NCBI RefSeq assembly: GCF_009834185.1
Contig: NZ_CP047173.1
Location: 4,216,001 to 4,280,000, forward strand
DNA length: 64,000 nucleotides
DNA from: Rathayibacter sp. VKM Ac-2760
GTDB taxonomy: Bacteria; Actinomycetota; Actinomycetes; Actinomycetales; Microbacteriaceae
Direction: 5' to 3'
The notes under the pieces were generated by a model. It had not been told where the DNA came from and did no database searches. It worked only from the letters and a program-made list of their open reading frames with translations. The position numbers and the translations under genes were made by a program. Positions 56,700 through 64,000 of this stretch are shown one piece after another (within the stretch, counting starts at the first letter, position 1; each line of letters starts with the position of its first letter).

Positions 56700-57251
56700 T
56701 CACCGCGGCGCGTACCGCATCAGCACCGCGCCCTCCGGCAGCGGCTCGCAGTCGAGGAACCGCAGCCGCGGCCGGAACCCCGCGGCGAAGTACGGCGTCC
56801 CGCCGCCCAGCACGAACGGCTGCGTGTAGAGCCGGTACTCGTCGATCAGCCCCGCCGCCCCGAGCGACGCGGCCAATGCGGGCCCGCTCACCTCGATCGC
56901 CCCCTCGGTCTCGGCCCTGATCCTGCGGAAGGCCTCGACGGCATCGGAGGCGATCAGCGTCACCCCTTCGGGCACCTCGGTCACCGTCGACGAGAAGACG
57001 ATCTTCGGAGTCTCGACCCACGCCCGCGCGAAGTCCTCGGCCACCTCGTCCCACTCCGGGTCCGGCCGGCCCCAGTACTCCATCGTCCGCCACATCCGGC
57101 TGCCGTAGACCGACAGCGCGGCGGCGCGCTGCCCGTCGTTGAACACCCGGTGCAGCGCCGGCCCGGGAGCGGGGAACCCGGAGAGGTCGCCGTCGGCAGC
57201 CGCGACGAACCCGTCGATCGACACGAGCATCCCGTAGCTGACGAACCCCAT
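56700..57251 (-). CDS. Dihydrofolate reductase/RibD C-terminal-like reductase
   Basis: A 183-aa NADPH-dependent reductase-fold protein. Family landmarks are FVSYGMLVSIDGFVAAADGD, VYGSRMWRTMEYW, KIVFSSTVTEVPEG, IEVSGPALAASLGAAGLIDE and PFVLGGGTPYF. These YwjB/YyaP-like proteins are related to RibD's reductase domain; the substrate is unknown. ATG 57251 follows AGGAGG. It is a single gene; the 206-bp gap on its 3' side (56494-56699) holds nothing recognisable. Confidence 0.85.
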   Translation of the reverse strand: MGFVSYGMLVSIDGFVAAADGDLSGFPAPGPALHRVFNDGQRAAALSVYGSRMWRTMEYWGRPDPEWDEVAEDFARAWVETPKIVFSSTVTEVPEGVTLIASDAVEAFRRIRAETEGAIEVSGPALAASLGAAGLIDEYRLYTQPFVLGGGTPYFAAGFRPRLRFLDCEPLPEGAVLMRYAPR

Positions 57252-57344
57252 CGGAGCCTCCTGATCGGCGCGACTCCGGCGTCGCACGCCCCGATGCTAG
57301 CCACGCACCCGCGCGCCCGGAAGGGCGGCCGTCCTGAAGGGCGG

Positions 57345-57572
57345 TCAGGCCCCGACGCGGAACCGGCGCCCGCCGAACTCCACGACGTCCCCGACCACGA
57401 GCTGCCGCCCGCGCCGCCGGTCCACCTCGCCGTTCACGCTGACGAAGCCGTCCGCGACGGCCTCCTTCACCTCGCCCCCGGAGTCGAGGATCCCGGCGAA
57501 CTTCAGGAACTGCCCGAGCCGGATGCTCTCCCCGTCGAGCGGAACCTCCTCGACGGACCCCTGCGCACTCAC
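57345..57572 (-). CDS. S4-domain RNA-binding protein (YbcJ/RlbA-like)
   Basis: A 75-aa single S4 domain (LGQFLKFAGILDSGGEVKEA, then VADGFVSVNGEVDRRRGRQL and VVGDVVEFGGRRF). Such small proteins bind structured RNA, often rRNA. It starts with GTG at 57572 after GGGACG, a weak ribosome site. It stands alone between the reductase and dnaB genes. Confidence 0.85.
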   Translation of the reverse strand: MSAQGSVEEVPLDGESIRLGQFLKFAGILDSGGEVKEAVADGFVSVNGEVDRRRGRQLVVGDVVEFGGRRFRVGA

Positions 57573-57788
57573 GAGCGTCCCATCGGACGCTCCGCGTGCG
57601 TCCTCTGTACCGAGTCCATCGAACGACCGGCCGACGGACCGGAGTACTTCTTCGTCATCATCGCGAACCGCCTCCTCAGGACCGAATCCCTCTTACTCAT
57701 CCTGCCTGAACGCCGCGACGCCCCGCCGTTCGCCCTGACGGTGCCACCCGACTGCGGGCTGCCCGACATGTTCGGTTCCGAGCGGATT

Positions 57789-57815
57789 TTTGACACGTCC
57801 GTCGAACCTGTCAAA
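57789..57815. repeat. Inverted repeat downstream of dnaB
   Basis: TTTGACA (57789-57795) and TGTCAAA (57809-57815) are perfect 7-bp arms 13 bp apart, 35 nt after the dnaB stop. It may be the dnaB terminator or a regulator site; the rest of 57573-57849 shows nothing. Confidence 0.4.
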
Positions 57816-57849
57816 CGGGCGCACATGACGGGGCACGCACCGACGGGCG

Positions 57850-59244
<1,395 letters not shown>

Positions 59245-59427
59245 GCCTTCGCCTCCTCCTGTCGGGTGCCTCGCGGAACGGGTGGCGACCCGGCTGAGCC
59301 GCCTGTCGCGAGTGCCGGGTCAGGTCTACCCCCGACCTCCGACAGCGGGCGTCGAGCGCCTGCCCCGCTCCCCTCGCGGGGCGCTGCGCCACACTACGGA
59401 CCGGCCGCCGCTGGGGTCAAACCACCC

Positions 59428-59639
59428 TGTGGAGAGAACTGTGGAGAACGAACGGGAAACGCCGCACCCGCTGTGGGCAACGTGTGGACAACCCTGTGGG
59501 AACTCGACTGTCGGGTAACTTTTTTCGGCCGCCTGACCTGGTCTTTTCCACTTTCCACAGCTGTGTGGGGAAAAGAGTCTCCAGACCACATTGAAGGTTG
59601 CCCGTCCGGGAGGGTGTATGTGGATGGAGCTGTGGACAA
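59428..59639. promoter_or_regulatory. Cluster of DnaA-box-like sequences upstream of dnaB
   Basis: The gene-free stretch 59245-59712 contains at least eight TGTGG/CCACA cores. Two are perfect copies of the high-GC DnaA box (TGTGGACAA, complement TTGTCCACA) at 59483-59491 and 59631-59639. Others lie at 59428, 59440, 59472, 59495 and 59564, with CACAGCTGTG at 59556-59565 flanked by TCTTTTCC and GGAAAAGA. The DNA between is AT-richer than the surroundings (TAACTTTTTTCGG). It may serve DnaA control of dnaB or DnaA titration. Confidence 0.55.
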
Positions 59640-59712
59640 CCGCAACGACGAAGGGCGGTGCGAGGGGACCGTGAAGTCCCGTCGCACCGCCCTCCGCGGC
59701 GTTCTCGCGGCC

Positions 59713-60165
59713 TTACTTGGCCGCGACCACCTGCAGCTTCACGGTGGCCTGGATGTCGTCGCGCAGACGCACCACGGCCTCGTGCTCGCCGACGTTCTTG
59801 ATCGCGTTCGAGATCACGATCTTGCGCTTGTCGAGCTCGCCGTAGCCGGCCGCCGCCACCGCAGTCGCGATGTCGGAGGTCTTGACGGAGCCGAAGAGGC
59901 GACCGTCCTTGCCGGCCTTGACGGTCAGCTTCACGCGGTTGGCCTCGAGGACCTGCTTCGTGTGCTGAGCCTCTTCGATGGTCTTGTGCTCACGAGCGGC
60001 TCGCGCCGACTTGATCTGCTCGACCTGCTTCTCGCCACCGCGGGTCCACGCGACGCCGAAGCCCTGCGGGATGAGGTAGTTGCGGGCGAACCCGTTCTTG
60101 ACGTCGACGACGTCACCGGCGGAGCCGAGACCGTCGACCTCGTGGGTCAGGATGACCTTGGACAT
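59713..60165 (-). CDS. rplI: 50S ribosomal protein bL9
   Basis: Ribosomal protein L9 of 150 aa. The N-terminal RNA-binding domain MSKVILTHEVDGLGSAGDVV with GFARNYLIPQG is textbook, followed by the long connecting helix and the C-terminal domain (VKAGKDGRLFGSVKTSDIA). It lies 7 nt after rpsR. The Ala/Lys end (LQVVAAK) is normal. Confidence 0.97.
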   Translation of the reverse strand: MSKVILTHEVDGLGSAGDVVDVKNGFARNYLIPQGFGVAWTRGGEKQVEQIKSARAAREHKTIEEAQHTKQVLEANRVKLTVKAGKDGRLFGSVKTSDIATAVAAAGYGELDKRKIVISNAIKNVGEHEAVVRLRDDIQATVKLQVVAAK

Positions 60166-60172
60166 CTGCTAC

Positions 60173-60433
60173 CTACCTTCCGCTGCCGGCGTAGGGCAGG
60201 AGCGCCATCTCGCGGGCGTTCTTGACGGCGCGGGCGATGAGGCGCTGCTCCTGGACGGAGACGCCGGTGATACGACGGGCGCGGATCTTCCCGCGCTCCG
60301 AGATGAACTTGCGCAGGGTCGGGACGTCCTTGTAGTCGATGACGCCCACTCGGACCGACTTCGCGGGGGCCGCGTTCTTCGCGCCCTTGCCGCGGATCGG
60401 CTTGCGGCGGTCGCCGCTGCTCTTTCCAGCCAT
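60173..60433 (-). CDS. rpsR: 30S ribosomal protein bS18
   Basis: Ribosomal protein S18 of 86 aa. The core IDYKDVPTLRKFISERGKIR, followed by ARRITGVSVQEQRLIARAVK, is diagnostic, and the N terminus is basic (RRKPIRGKGAKN). It has no zinc-binding cysteines. It lies between ssb (92-bp gap) and rplI (7 bp). S18 pairs with S6 on the ribosome, and the complex may regulate the operon through the rpsF leader. Confidence 0.97.
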   Translation of the reverse strand: MAGKSSGDRRKPIRGKGAKNAAPAKSVRVGVIDYKDVPTLRKFISERGKIRARRITGVSVQEQRLIARAVKNAREMALLPYAGSGR

Positions 60434-60525
60434 AGTGGTTTCCTTAGATTCTGGTTCGCGTCCTCCGTCACCCCTCTCGGGGCGGGGACGCGTGATTCAG
60501 GTGAGGGCGCGCTCGAGCCGGAGGC

Positions 60526-61104
60526 TCAGAACGGCGTCTCGTCGTTGTAGCTGCCCGGCGTGCTCCACACGTCGCCACCGGCCGGAGCGCTGGGCGCCCA
60601 CGGCTCCTCGGCCTGGCCGCCACCGCGGTTGCCGCCGCCGTTTCCGCCGGAGCCCCCTTGGTTGCCGCCGCCGAAGCCGCCCTGGCTCGCGCCCTGACCG
60701 CCCTGACCGCCGCCGACCTGACCGCGACCACCGCCGCCACCGGCTGCGCGCGTGACCTGAGCGGTCGCGTAGCGCAGCGAGGGGCCGATCTCGTCGATCT
60801 CGAGCTCGATGCTGGTGCGCTTCTCGCCTTCCTTCGTCTCGTAGGAGCGCTGCTTCAGGCGGCCGGTCGCGACGACACGGCTTCCCTTGGTCAGCGTCCC
60901 CGCGACGTTCTCGGCGAACTCGCGCCAGACGGAGGCCCGGAGGAACAGCGCTTCGCCGTCCTTCCAGTCGTTCGCCTGACGGTCGAAGGTGCGCGGCGTG
61001 GAGGCGATGGTGAAGTTCGCGACCGCGAGCCCGCCCTGCGTGTAGCGCAGCTCGGGGTCGGCGGTGAGGTTCCCCACCACGGTGATGATCGTCTCGCCGG
61101 CCAT
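60526..61104 (-). CDS. ssb: Single-stranded DNA-binding protein
   Basis: SSB of 192 aa. The OB fold (TIITVVGNLTADPELRYTQG, FTIASTPRTFDRQANDWKDG, LFLRASVWREFAENVAGTL) is followed by a long Gly/Gln/Asn-rich linker (residues ~120-180) and the acidic tip YNDETPF, which recruits partner proteins. Actinobacterial tips are usually DDEPPF-like, so this is a mild variant. It lies 5 nt after rpsF and is translated from the same message. Confidence 0.96.
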   Translation of the reverse strand: MAGETIITVVGNLTADPELRYTQGGLAVANFTIASTPRTFDRQANDWKDGEALFLRASVWREFAENVAGTLTKGSRVVATGRLKQRSYETKEGEKRTSIELEIDEIGPSLRYATAQVTRAAGGGGGRGQVGGGQGGQGASQGGFGGGNQGGSGGNGGGNRGGGQAEEPWAPSAPAGGDVWSTPGSYNDETPF

Positions 61105-61109
61105 CAGCG

Positions 61110-61487
61110 CTACGCCTTGGGAGCGGCCGGAGCCTTGGCAGCCTTGCGGGCGGCCTTCTCGTCGGCGAGCTTCTTGGCGGCGGCGACCTGGGCGATGCCC
61201 TCCTCGGCGCGGAGCACCTTGGTGCGCATGACGGCCTCCGACAGCTTCAGCTGACGGTCGAGCTCGTTCGCAGCGGCCGAGGTCGACGTGAAGTCGACGA
61301 TGGCGTAGATGCCCTCGGACTTCTTGTTGATCTCGTACGCCAGACGACGGCGGCCCCAGACGTCGACCTTGTCGATGGATCCACCATCGGTGCGGATGAC
61401 GTTGAGGAACTTGTCGAGACTCGGAGCGACGGTGCGCTCATCGATCTCGGGATCCAGGATCACCATGAGTTCGTACTGATGCGTCAC
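61110..61487 (-). CDS. rpsF: 30S ribosomal protein bS6
   Basis: Ribosomal protein S6 of 125 aa. The S6 ferredoxin-like fold reads HQYELMVILDPEIDERTVAP, KVDVWGRRRLAYEINKKSEG and NELDRQLKLSEAVMRTKVLR, with an Ala/Lys-rich C-terminal extension typical of actinobacteria. The GTG at 61487 is preceded by a strong AAGGAGGTG site; an upstream ATG (61556) would only add leader sequence. It is the first gene of the operon. Confidence 0.96.
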   Translation of the reverse strand: MTHQYELMVILDPEIDERTVAPSLDKFLNVIRTDGGSIDKVDVWGRRRLAYEINKKSEGIYAIVDFTSTSAAANELDRQLKLSEAVMRTKVLRAEEGIAQVAAAKKLADEKAARKAAKAPAAPKA

Positions 61488-61514
61488 TAACCCACCTCCT
61501 TCGGACTGAACGGC

Positions 61515-61529
61515 CACGGTATTTCCGTG
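61515..61529 (-). promoter_or_regulatory. Hairpin in the rpsF leader, possible S6:S18 autoregulatory site
   Basis: In the mRNA sense the leader has CACGG-AAATA-CCGTG, a 5-bp stem-loop ending with CCG, followed by GCCGTTC and the ribosome site. rpsF leaders of many bacteria bind the S6:S18 complex through a CCG-containing hairpin, so autoregulation is plausible. The rest of 61488-61853 shows a -10-like TACATA (minus strand, near 61540), three TTCCGG words around 61690-61723 and a TAGCGT box at 61763. Confidence 0.35.
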
Positions 61530-61853
61530 ACAGGAGGGTATGTAGCATCTGCCCACTCCCGCGGACGCGAGTGCGTCTGGTCATGGACAACCTGACTACC
61601 CTACCATCCGCGGGGCTCCGCGCCCAGGGTGGATCTCGCGGGCCGCCGCCCGGCGCACCGCCCCGCCGTCCGGTGCACCGGAGCGGAATTCCGGCGGCTT
61701 CCGGGAACGACCGCCTTTTCCGGAAAGGATCGCCGCCCCGGCGGCGAGGCCTTCGTCCGACCTAGCGTTCCGACACACCCACAGGACGCGTGGGGCCGCC
61801 GCGAACAGGCGGGAACGACGCAACCGGGGAACCGGTCGACGAGAGGACATGCG

Positions 61854-62360
61854 ATGAGAATCCAGAGGCTGAACCGACGCGAGGTCGACGCGGACGTGAC
61901 GACACGCACCCGCCCGCATCGCGGTGGACGACGCACGATCGGCGCACTCGCCGCGTGCGTCCTCGCCGCTCTCGCGGCCTTCGGGCCCGCGACGTCGGCA
62001 TCGGCGTCCGACTGGGGCGGATACGCCTACCCGACGAACTGCAGCGGGAACGTGCCCGTGAAGGAGGCGTCGGTCCACACCGACTCCGGCGTCTACGTCG
62101 GAATACTCCAGATCAAGTACTCGAACGGCTGCCCCGGCAACTACGCGTGGTTCCAGAGCGCAGCCGGCCCGGCGCAGACCGTCGCCCTCAGCATCCACTC
62201 GACGGTGGGCTGGCAGAACAAGGCCGGAACGGACGAGACCGACGCCGCGACGGTGTTCACGAAGATCATCCAGCTCAACAGCTCCAGCGACATCGTGTGC
62301 GCCTACCTCGACGCCACGTACTACGGCTACGGAAAGGCATCGGCGTCCTTCTGCGCGTGA
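61854..62360 (+). CDS. Small secreted protein, unknown function
   Basis: A 168-aa precursor. A long basic N region (residues 1-28) and a hydrophobic core (TIGALAACVLAALAAFGPA) form a Sec signal cleaved near SASASD (residue ~52). The mature ~117 residues contain four cysteines (TNCSGN, NGCPGN, DIVCAY, SFCA) that could form two disulfides, and many aromatic and Ser/Thr residues suggesting a small beta-rich domain. ATG 61854 follows GAGAGGA; the ATG at 61849 stops at once. I do not recognise the family. Confidence 0.72.
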   Translation: MRIQRLNRREVDADVTTRTRPHRGGRRTIGALAACVLAALAAFGPATSASASDWGGYAYPTNCSGNVPVKEASVHTDSGVYVGILQIKYSNGCPGNYAWFQSAAGPAQTVALSIHSTVGWQNKAGTDETDAATVFTKIIQLNSSSDIVCAYLDATYYGYGKASASFCA

Positions 62361-62399
62361 TGCCGGCCCGCCGTGAGGCGGTTCCGAGCCCGAGCCGAT

Positions 62400-62444
62400 C
62401 GGTGGCGGCAGCGCTGGGCGCACGGCCCGGCACTGCCGCCACCG
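62400..62444. terminator. Bidirectional terminator-like hairpin
   Basis: Perfect 12-bp stem CGGTGGCGGCAG / CTGCCGCCACCG with a 21-nt loop, between the 3' ends of the convergent secreted-protein gene and pcnA. Confidence 0.65.
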
Positions 62445-62493
62445 CTCCGCGTCCGATCCTCACCCGAAGGGGATCGGCCGCAGGCGGAGCCCC

Positions 62494-63918
62494 TCAGCGC
62501 GCCGCCCACCACTCCTTCAGCCGCCGGGCCGCCTCCTCCTCGCCGAGCGGTCCCTCCTCGAGCCGGAGCTCGAGCAGGAACCTGTACGCCAGCCCCACCT
62601 CGCGCCCCGGCGGCAGCTCCAGGATCGCCATGATCTGCATGCCGTCGAGGTCGGGCCGCTTCGAAGCGAGCTCCTCCTTCTCGGCGAGCTCCGCGATCCG
62701 CTGCTCGAGGTCGTCGTAGGCGTGCGCCAGGCGGTCGGCCTTGCGCGTGTTGCGCGTGGTCACGTCGGCGCGGGTGAGGATGTGCAGTCGCTCCAGCAGC
62801 GGGCCGGCGTCGGTGACGTAGCGGCGGACGGCAGAGTCGGTCCAGGCGCCCTCGGTGTAGCCGAAGAAGCGCAGGTGCAGCTCGATCAGCCGGGCGACGT
62901 CCGCGATGGTCTGCTTGTCGAACTTGAGCGAGCGCAGCCGCTTGATCGCCAGCTTCGAGCCGACGAGGTCGTGGTGGTAGAAGCTGACCGCCCCGCCCGG
63001 CTCCAGGCGCCGCGTGGCCGGCTTGCCGATGTCGTGCAGCAGCGCGGCGAGGCGGAGGACGACATCCGGCGCCGCGCCGGGGTTCCGCCGCCCCTCCAGC
63101 GCGATCGCCTGCTCCAGCACCGTGAGGCTGTGCACGTAGACGTCCTTGTGATGGTGGTGCTCGTCCTGCTCCAGGCGCAGGGCCGGCAGCTCGGGGAGGA
63201 AGTAACCGGCCAGACCGGTGTCGACGAGCAGTTCGAGGCCGGCGCGCGGTGAGGCGGTGGCGAGCAGCTTGCGCAGCTCCTCCTGCACCCGCTCCGCCGA
63301 GACGTCCTCGATGCGGGGGGCCAGCTCGGCCATCGCCCACTCCACCTCGTCGGTCGTTCGGAAGCCCAGCTGCGAGGTGAACCGCGCGGCGCGGAGCATC
63401 CGCAGCGGGTCGTCGCCGAAGGAGAGGTCGGCGGCGGCCGGCGTGCGCAGCCGGCCCGCGAGCAGGTCCTCCACTCCCCCGGCCGGATCGACGAGCACGA
63501 TCTCCGGCAGCCGCAGCGCCATCGCGTTGACCGTGAAGTCGCGCCGCACCAGATCGCCCTCGAGGCTGTCGCCGAACTCGACCTCGGGCTTCCGGCTCAC
63601 CCCGTCGTAGCTGTCGCTGCGGTAGGTCGTGATCTCGACCGTCTCACCGGCGACGCGCGCGCCGATCGTGCCGAACGCCCGGCCGATGTCCCAGTGCGCC
63701 TCCGCGATCGGAGCGACGATGCGCACGATGTCGTCCGGCCTCGCCGATGTCGTGAAATCCAGGTCGTGCACGCCGTGGCCGAGGAAGGCGTCGCGGACCG
63801 GACCGCCCACCAGCGCGAGCTCGTGCCCCTGAGCCGCGAAGGCCTGCGCCAGGCGGGCCACCGTCGGCGTCGACGCGAGCGTGCGGAGGGTCTCGAGGGC
63901 GGTCTGGACGCTGTGCAT
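62494..63918 (-). CDS. pcnA: CCA tRNA nucleotidyltransferase (class II)
   Basis: Adds or repairs the 3'-CCA end of tRNAs (474 aa). The nucleotidyltransferase head reads ELALVGGPVRDAFLG and HDLDFTTSARPDDI, then DLVRRDFTVNAMALRLPE. The RNA-binding neck includes DDPLRMLRAARFTSQLGF, and a C-terminal HD domain carries LAALLHDIGKPATRR and EQDEHHHHKDVYVHSLTVL. ATG 63918 was chosen because TAGGAT ends 7 nt upstream, indicating a leaderless message. In some actinobacteria the annotation overlaps with poly(A) polymerase; the CCA role is likelier for this family. Confidence 0.93.
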   Translation of the reverse strand: MHSVQTALETLRTLASTPTVARLAQAFAAQGHELALVGGPVRDAFLGHGVHDLDFTTSARPDDIVRIVAPIAEAHWDIGRAFGTIGARVAGETVEITTYRSDSYDGVSRKPEVEFGDSLEGDLVRRDFTVNAMALRLPEIVLVDPAGGVEDLLAGRLRTPAAADLSFGDDPLRMLRAARFTSQLGFRTTDEVEWAMAELAPRIEDVSAERVQEELRKLLATASPRAGLELLVDTGLAGYFLPELPALRLEQDEHHHHKDVYVHSLTVLEQAIALEGRRNPGAAPDVVLRLAALLHDIGKPATRRLEPGGAVSFYHHDLVGSKLAIKRLRSLKFDKQTIADVARLIELHLRFFGYTEGAWTDSAVRRYVTDAGPLLERLHILTRADVTTRNTRKADRLAHAYDDLEQRIAELAEKEELASKRPDLDGMQIMAILELPPGREVGLAYRFLLELRLEEGPLGEEEAARRLKEWWAAR

Positions 63919-63925
63919 CCGGCCG

Positions 63926-63931
63926 ATCCTA
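63926..63931 (-). promoter_or_regulatory. Putative -10 box for leaderless transcription of pcnA
   Basis: Minus-strand TAGGAT, then CGGCCGG (7 nt) and ATG. The remaining ~70 bp to the window end show no further feature; a divergent gene probably starts beyond it. Confidence 0.45.
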
Positions 63932-64000
63932 CCGGGCAGGGGTGTCCGGGCCGGGGCCCGCGCCACCGCGCAACCGCCCGAGCCGGTTACGGCCCCTGAG

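Noticed and set aside
59245..59712. Chromosomal origin (oriC)
   Set aside because: DnaA-box-like words are present but dnaA and dnaN are not adjacent; called only a box cluster upstream of dnaB.

Overview
The window is high-GC actinobacterial chromosome, most likely from the family Microbacteriaceae (a Rathayibacter- or Curtobacterium-like organism; the genus is inference). The evidence is the strong G+C bias, a mycothiol-type formaldehyde dehydrogenase, an F420-type luciferase-like oxidoreductase, GTG starts with 4-nt GTGA/ATGA overlaps, and the conserved block rpsF-ssb-rpsR-rplI-dnaB. No tRNA, rRNA, CRISPR array, transposase or phage gene was seen.

Layout. 1-1242: end of a methionine-type ABC importer (metI, metQ). 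1371-1982: six perfectly phased copies of a 102-bp repeat. 2040-8052: flavin oxidoreductase, PnuC, a mycothiol formaldehyde-detoxification pair, a secreted GH26 mannanase, and the rifamycin ADP-ribosyltransferase Arr. 8239-22141: a beta-mannan locus with ROK kinase, GH2 beta-mannosidase, ABC importer, multidomain secreted GH5 mannanase, an HTH-less LacI-like protein, a ROK repressor and a carboxylesterase. 22511-30318: small-multidrug-export-like protein, a DesK/DesR-like two-component pair, aldehyde dehydrogenase plus a degenerate phosphotriesterase-like protein, TerC behind a yybP-ykoY (Mn2+) riboswitch, and an XRE/nucleotidyltransferase pair resembling a toxin-antitoxin module. 30455-36841: an arabinofuranoside locus (GH127, ABC importer, LacI). 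37042-42878: a fructan/sucrose locus (GH32, ABC importer, LacI with two operators). 43146-46024: three small secreted proteins of unknown function and a polytopic membrane protein. 46168-54302: an operon with a complete ECF transporter, an adenosylhomocysteinase-like enzyme, a Rossmann-fold partner, a COG0402-type amidohydrolase and a cupin, with a divergent LacI regulator. 54742-57572: F420-type oxidoreductase, orphan DUF433-type regulator, RibD/DHFR-like reductase and an S4 protein. 57850-63918: dnaB, rplI, rpsR, ssb, rpsF, a small secreted protein and the CCA-adding enzyme.

How it works together. The three sugar loci share one design: secreted or cytoplasmic glycosidases, a lipoprotein binding protein plus two permeases, a dedicated regulator and no ATPase gene, so a shared MsiK-like ATPase elsewhere is implied. 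In all three, a strong hairpin or palindromic element separates the binding-protein gene from the first permease gene. The mannan locus could take extracellular mannan all the way to phosphorylated mannose. The candidate undescribed system is the ECF/adenosylhomocysteinase-like/amidohydrolase operon, which looks like uptake, deamination and hydrolysis of an S-ribosyl or nucleoside thioether.

Between genes the window is rich in repeats. Compound palindromes of about 130 bp lie mostly between convergent genes, and several smaller inverted-repeat families occur as pairs. Several genes carry a TANNNT box ending 6-7 nt before the start codon, which suggests leaderless transcription.
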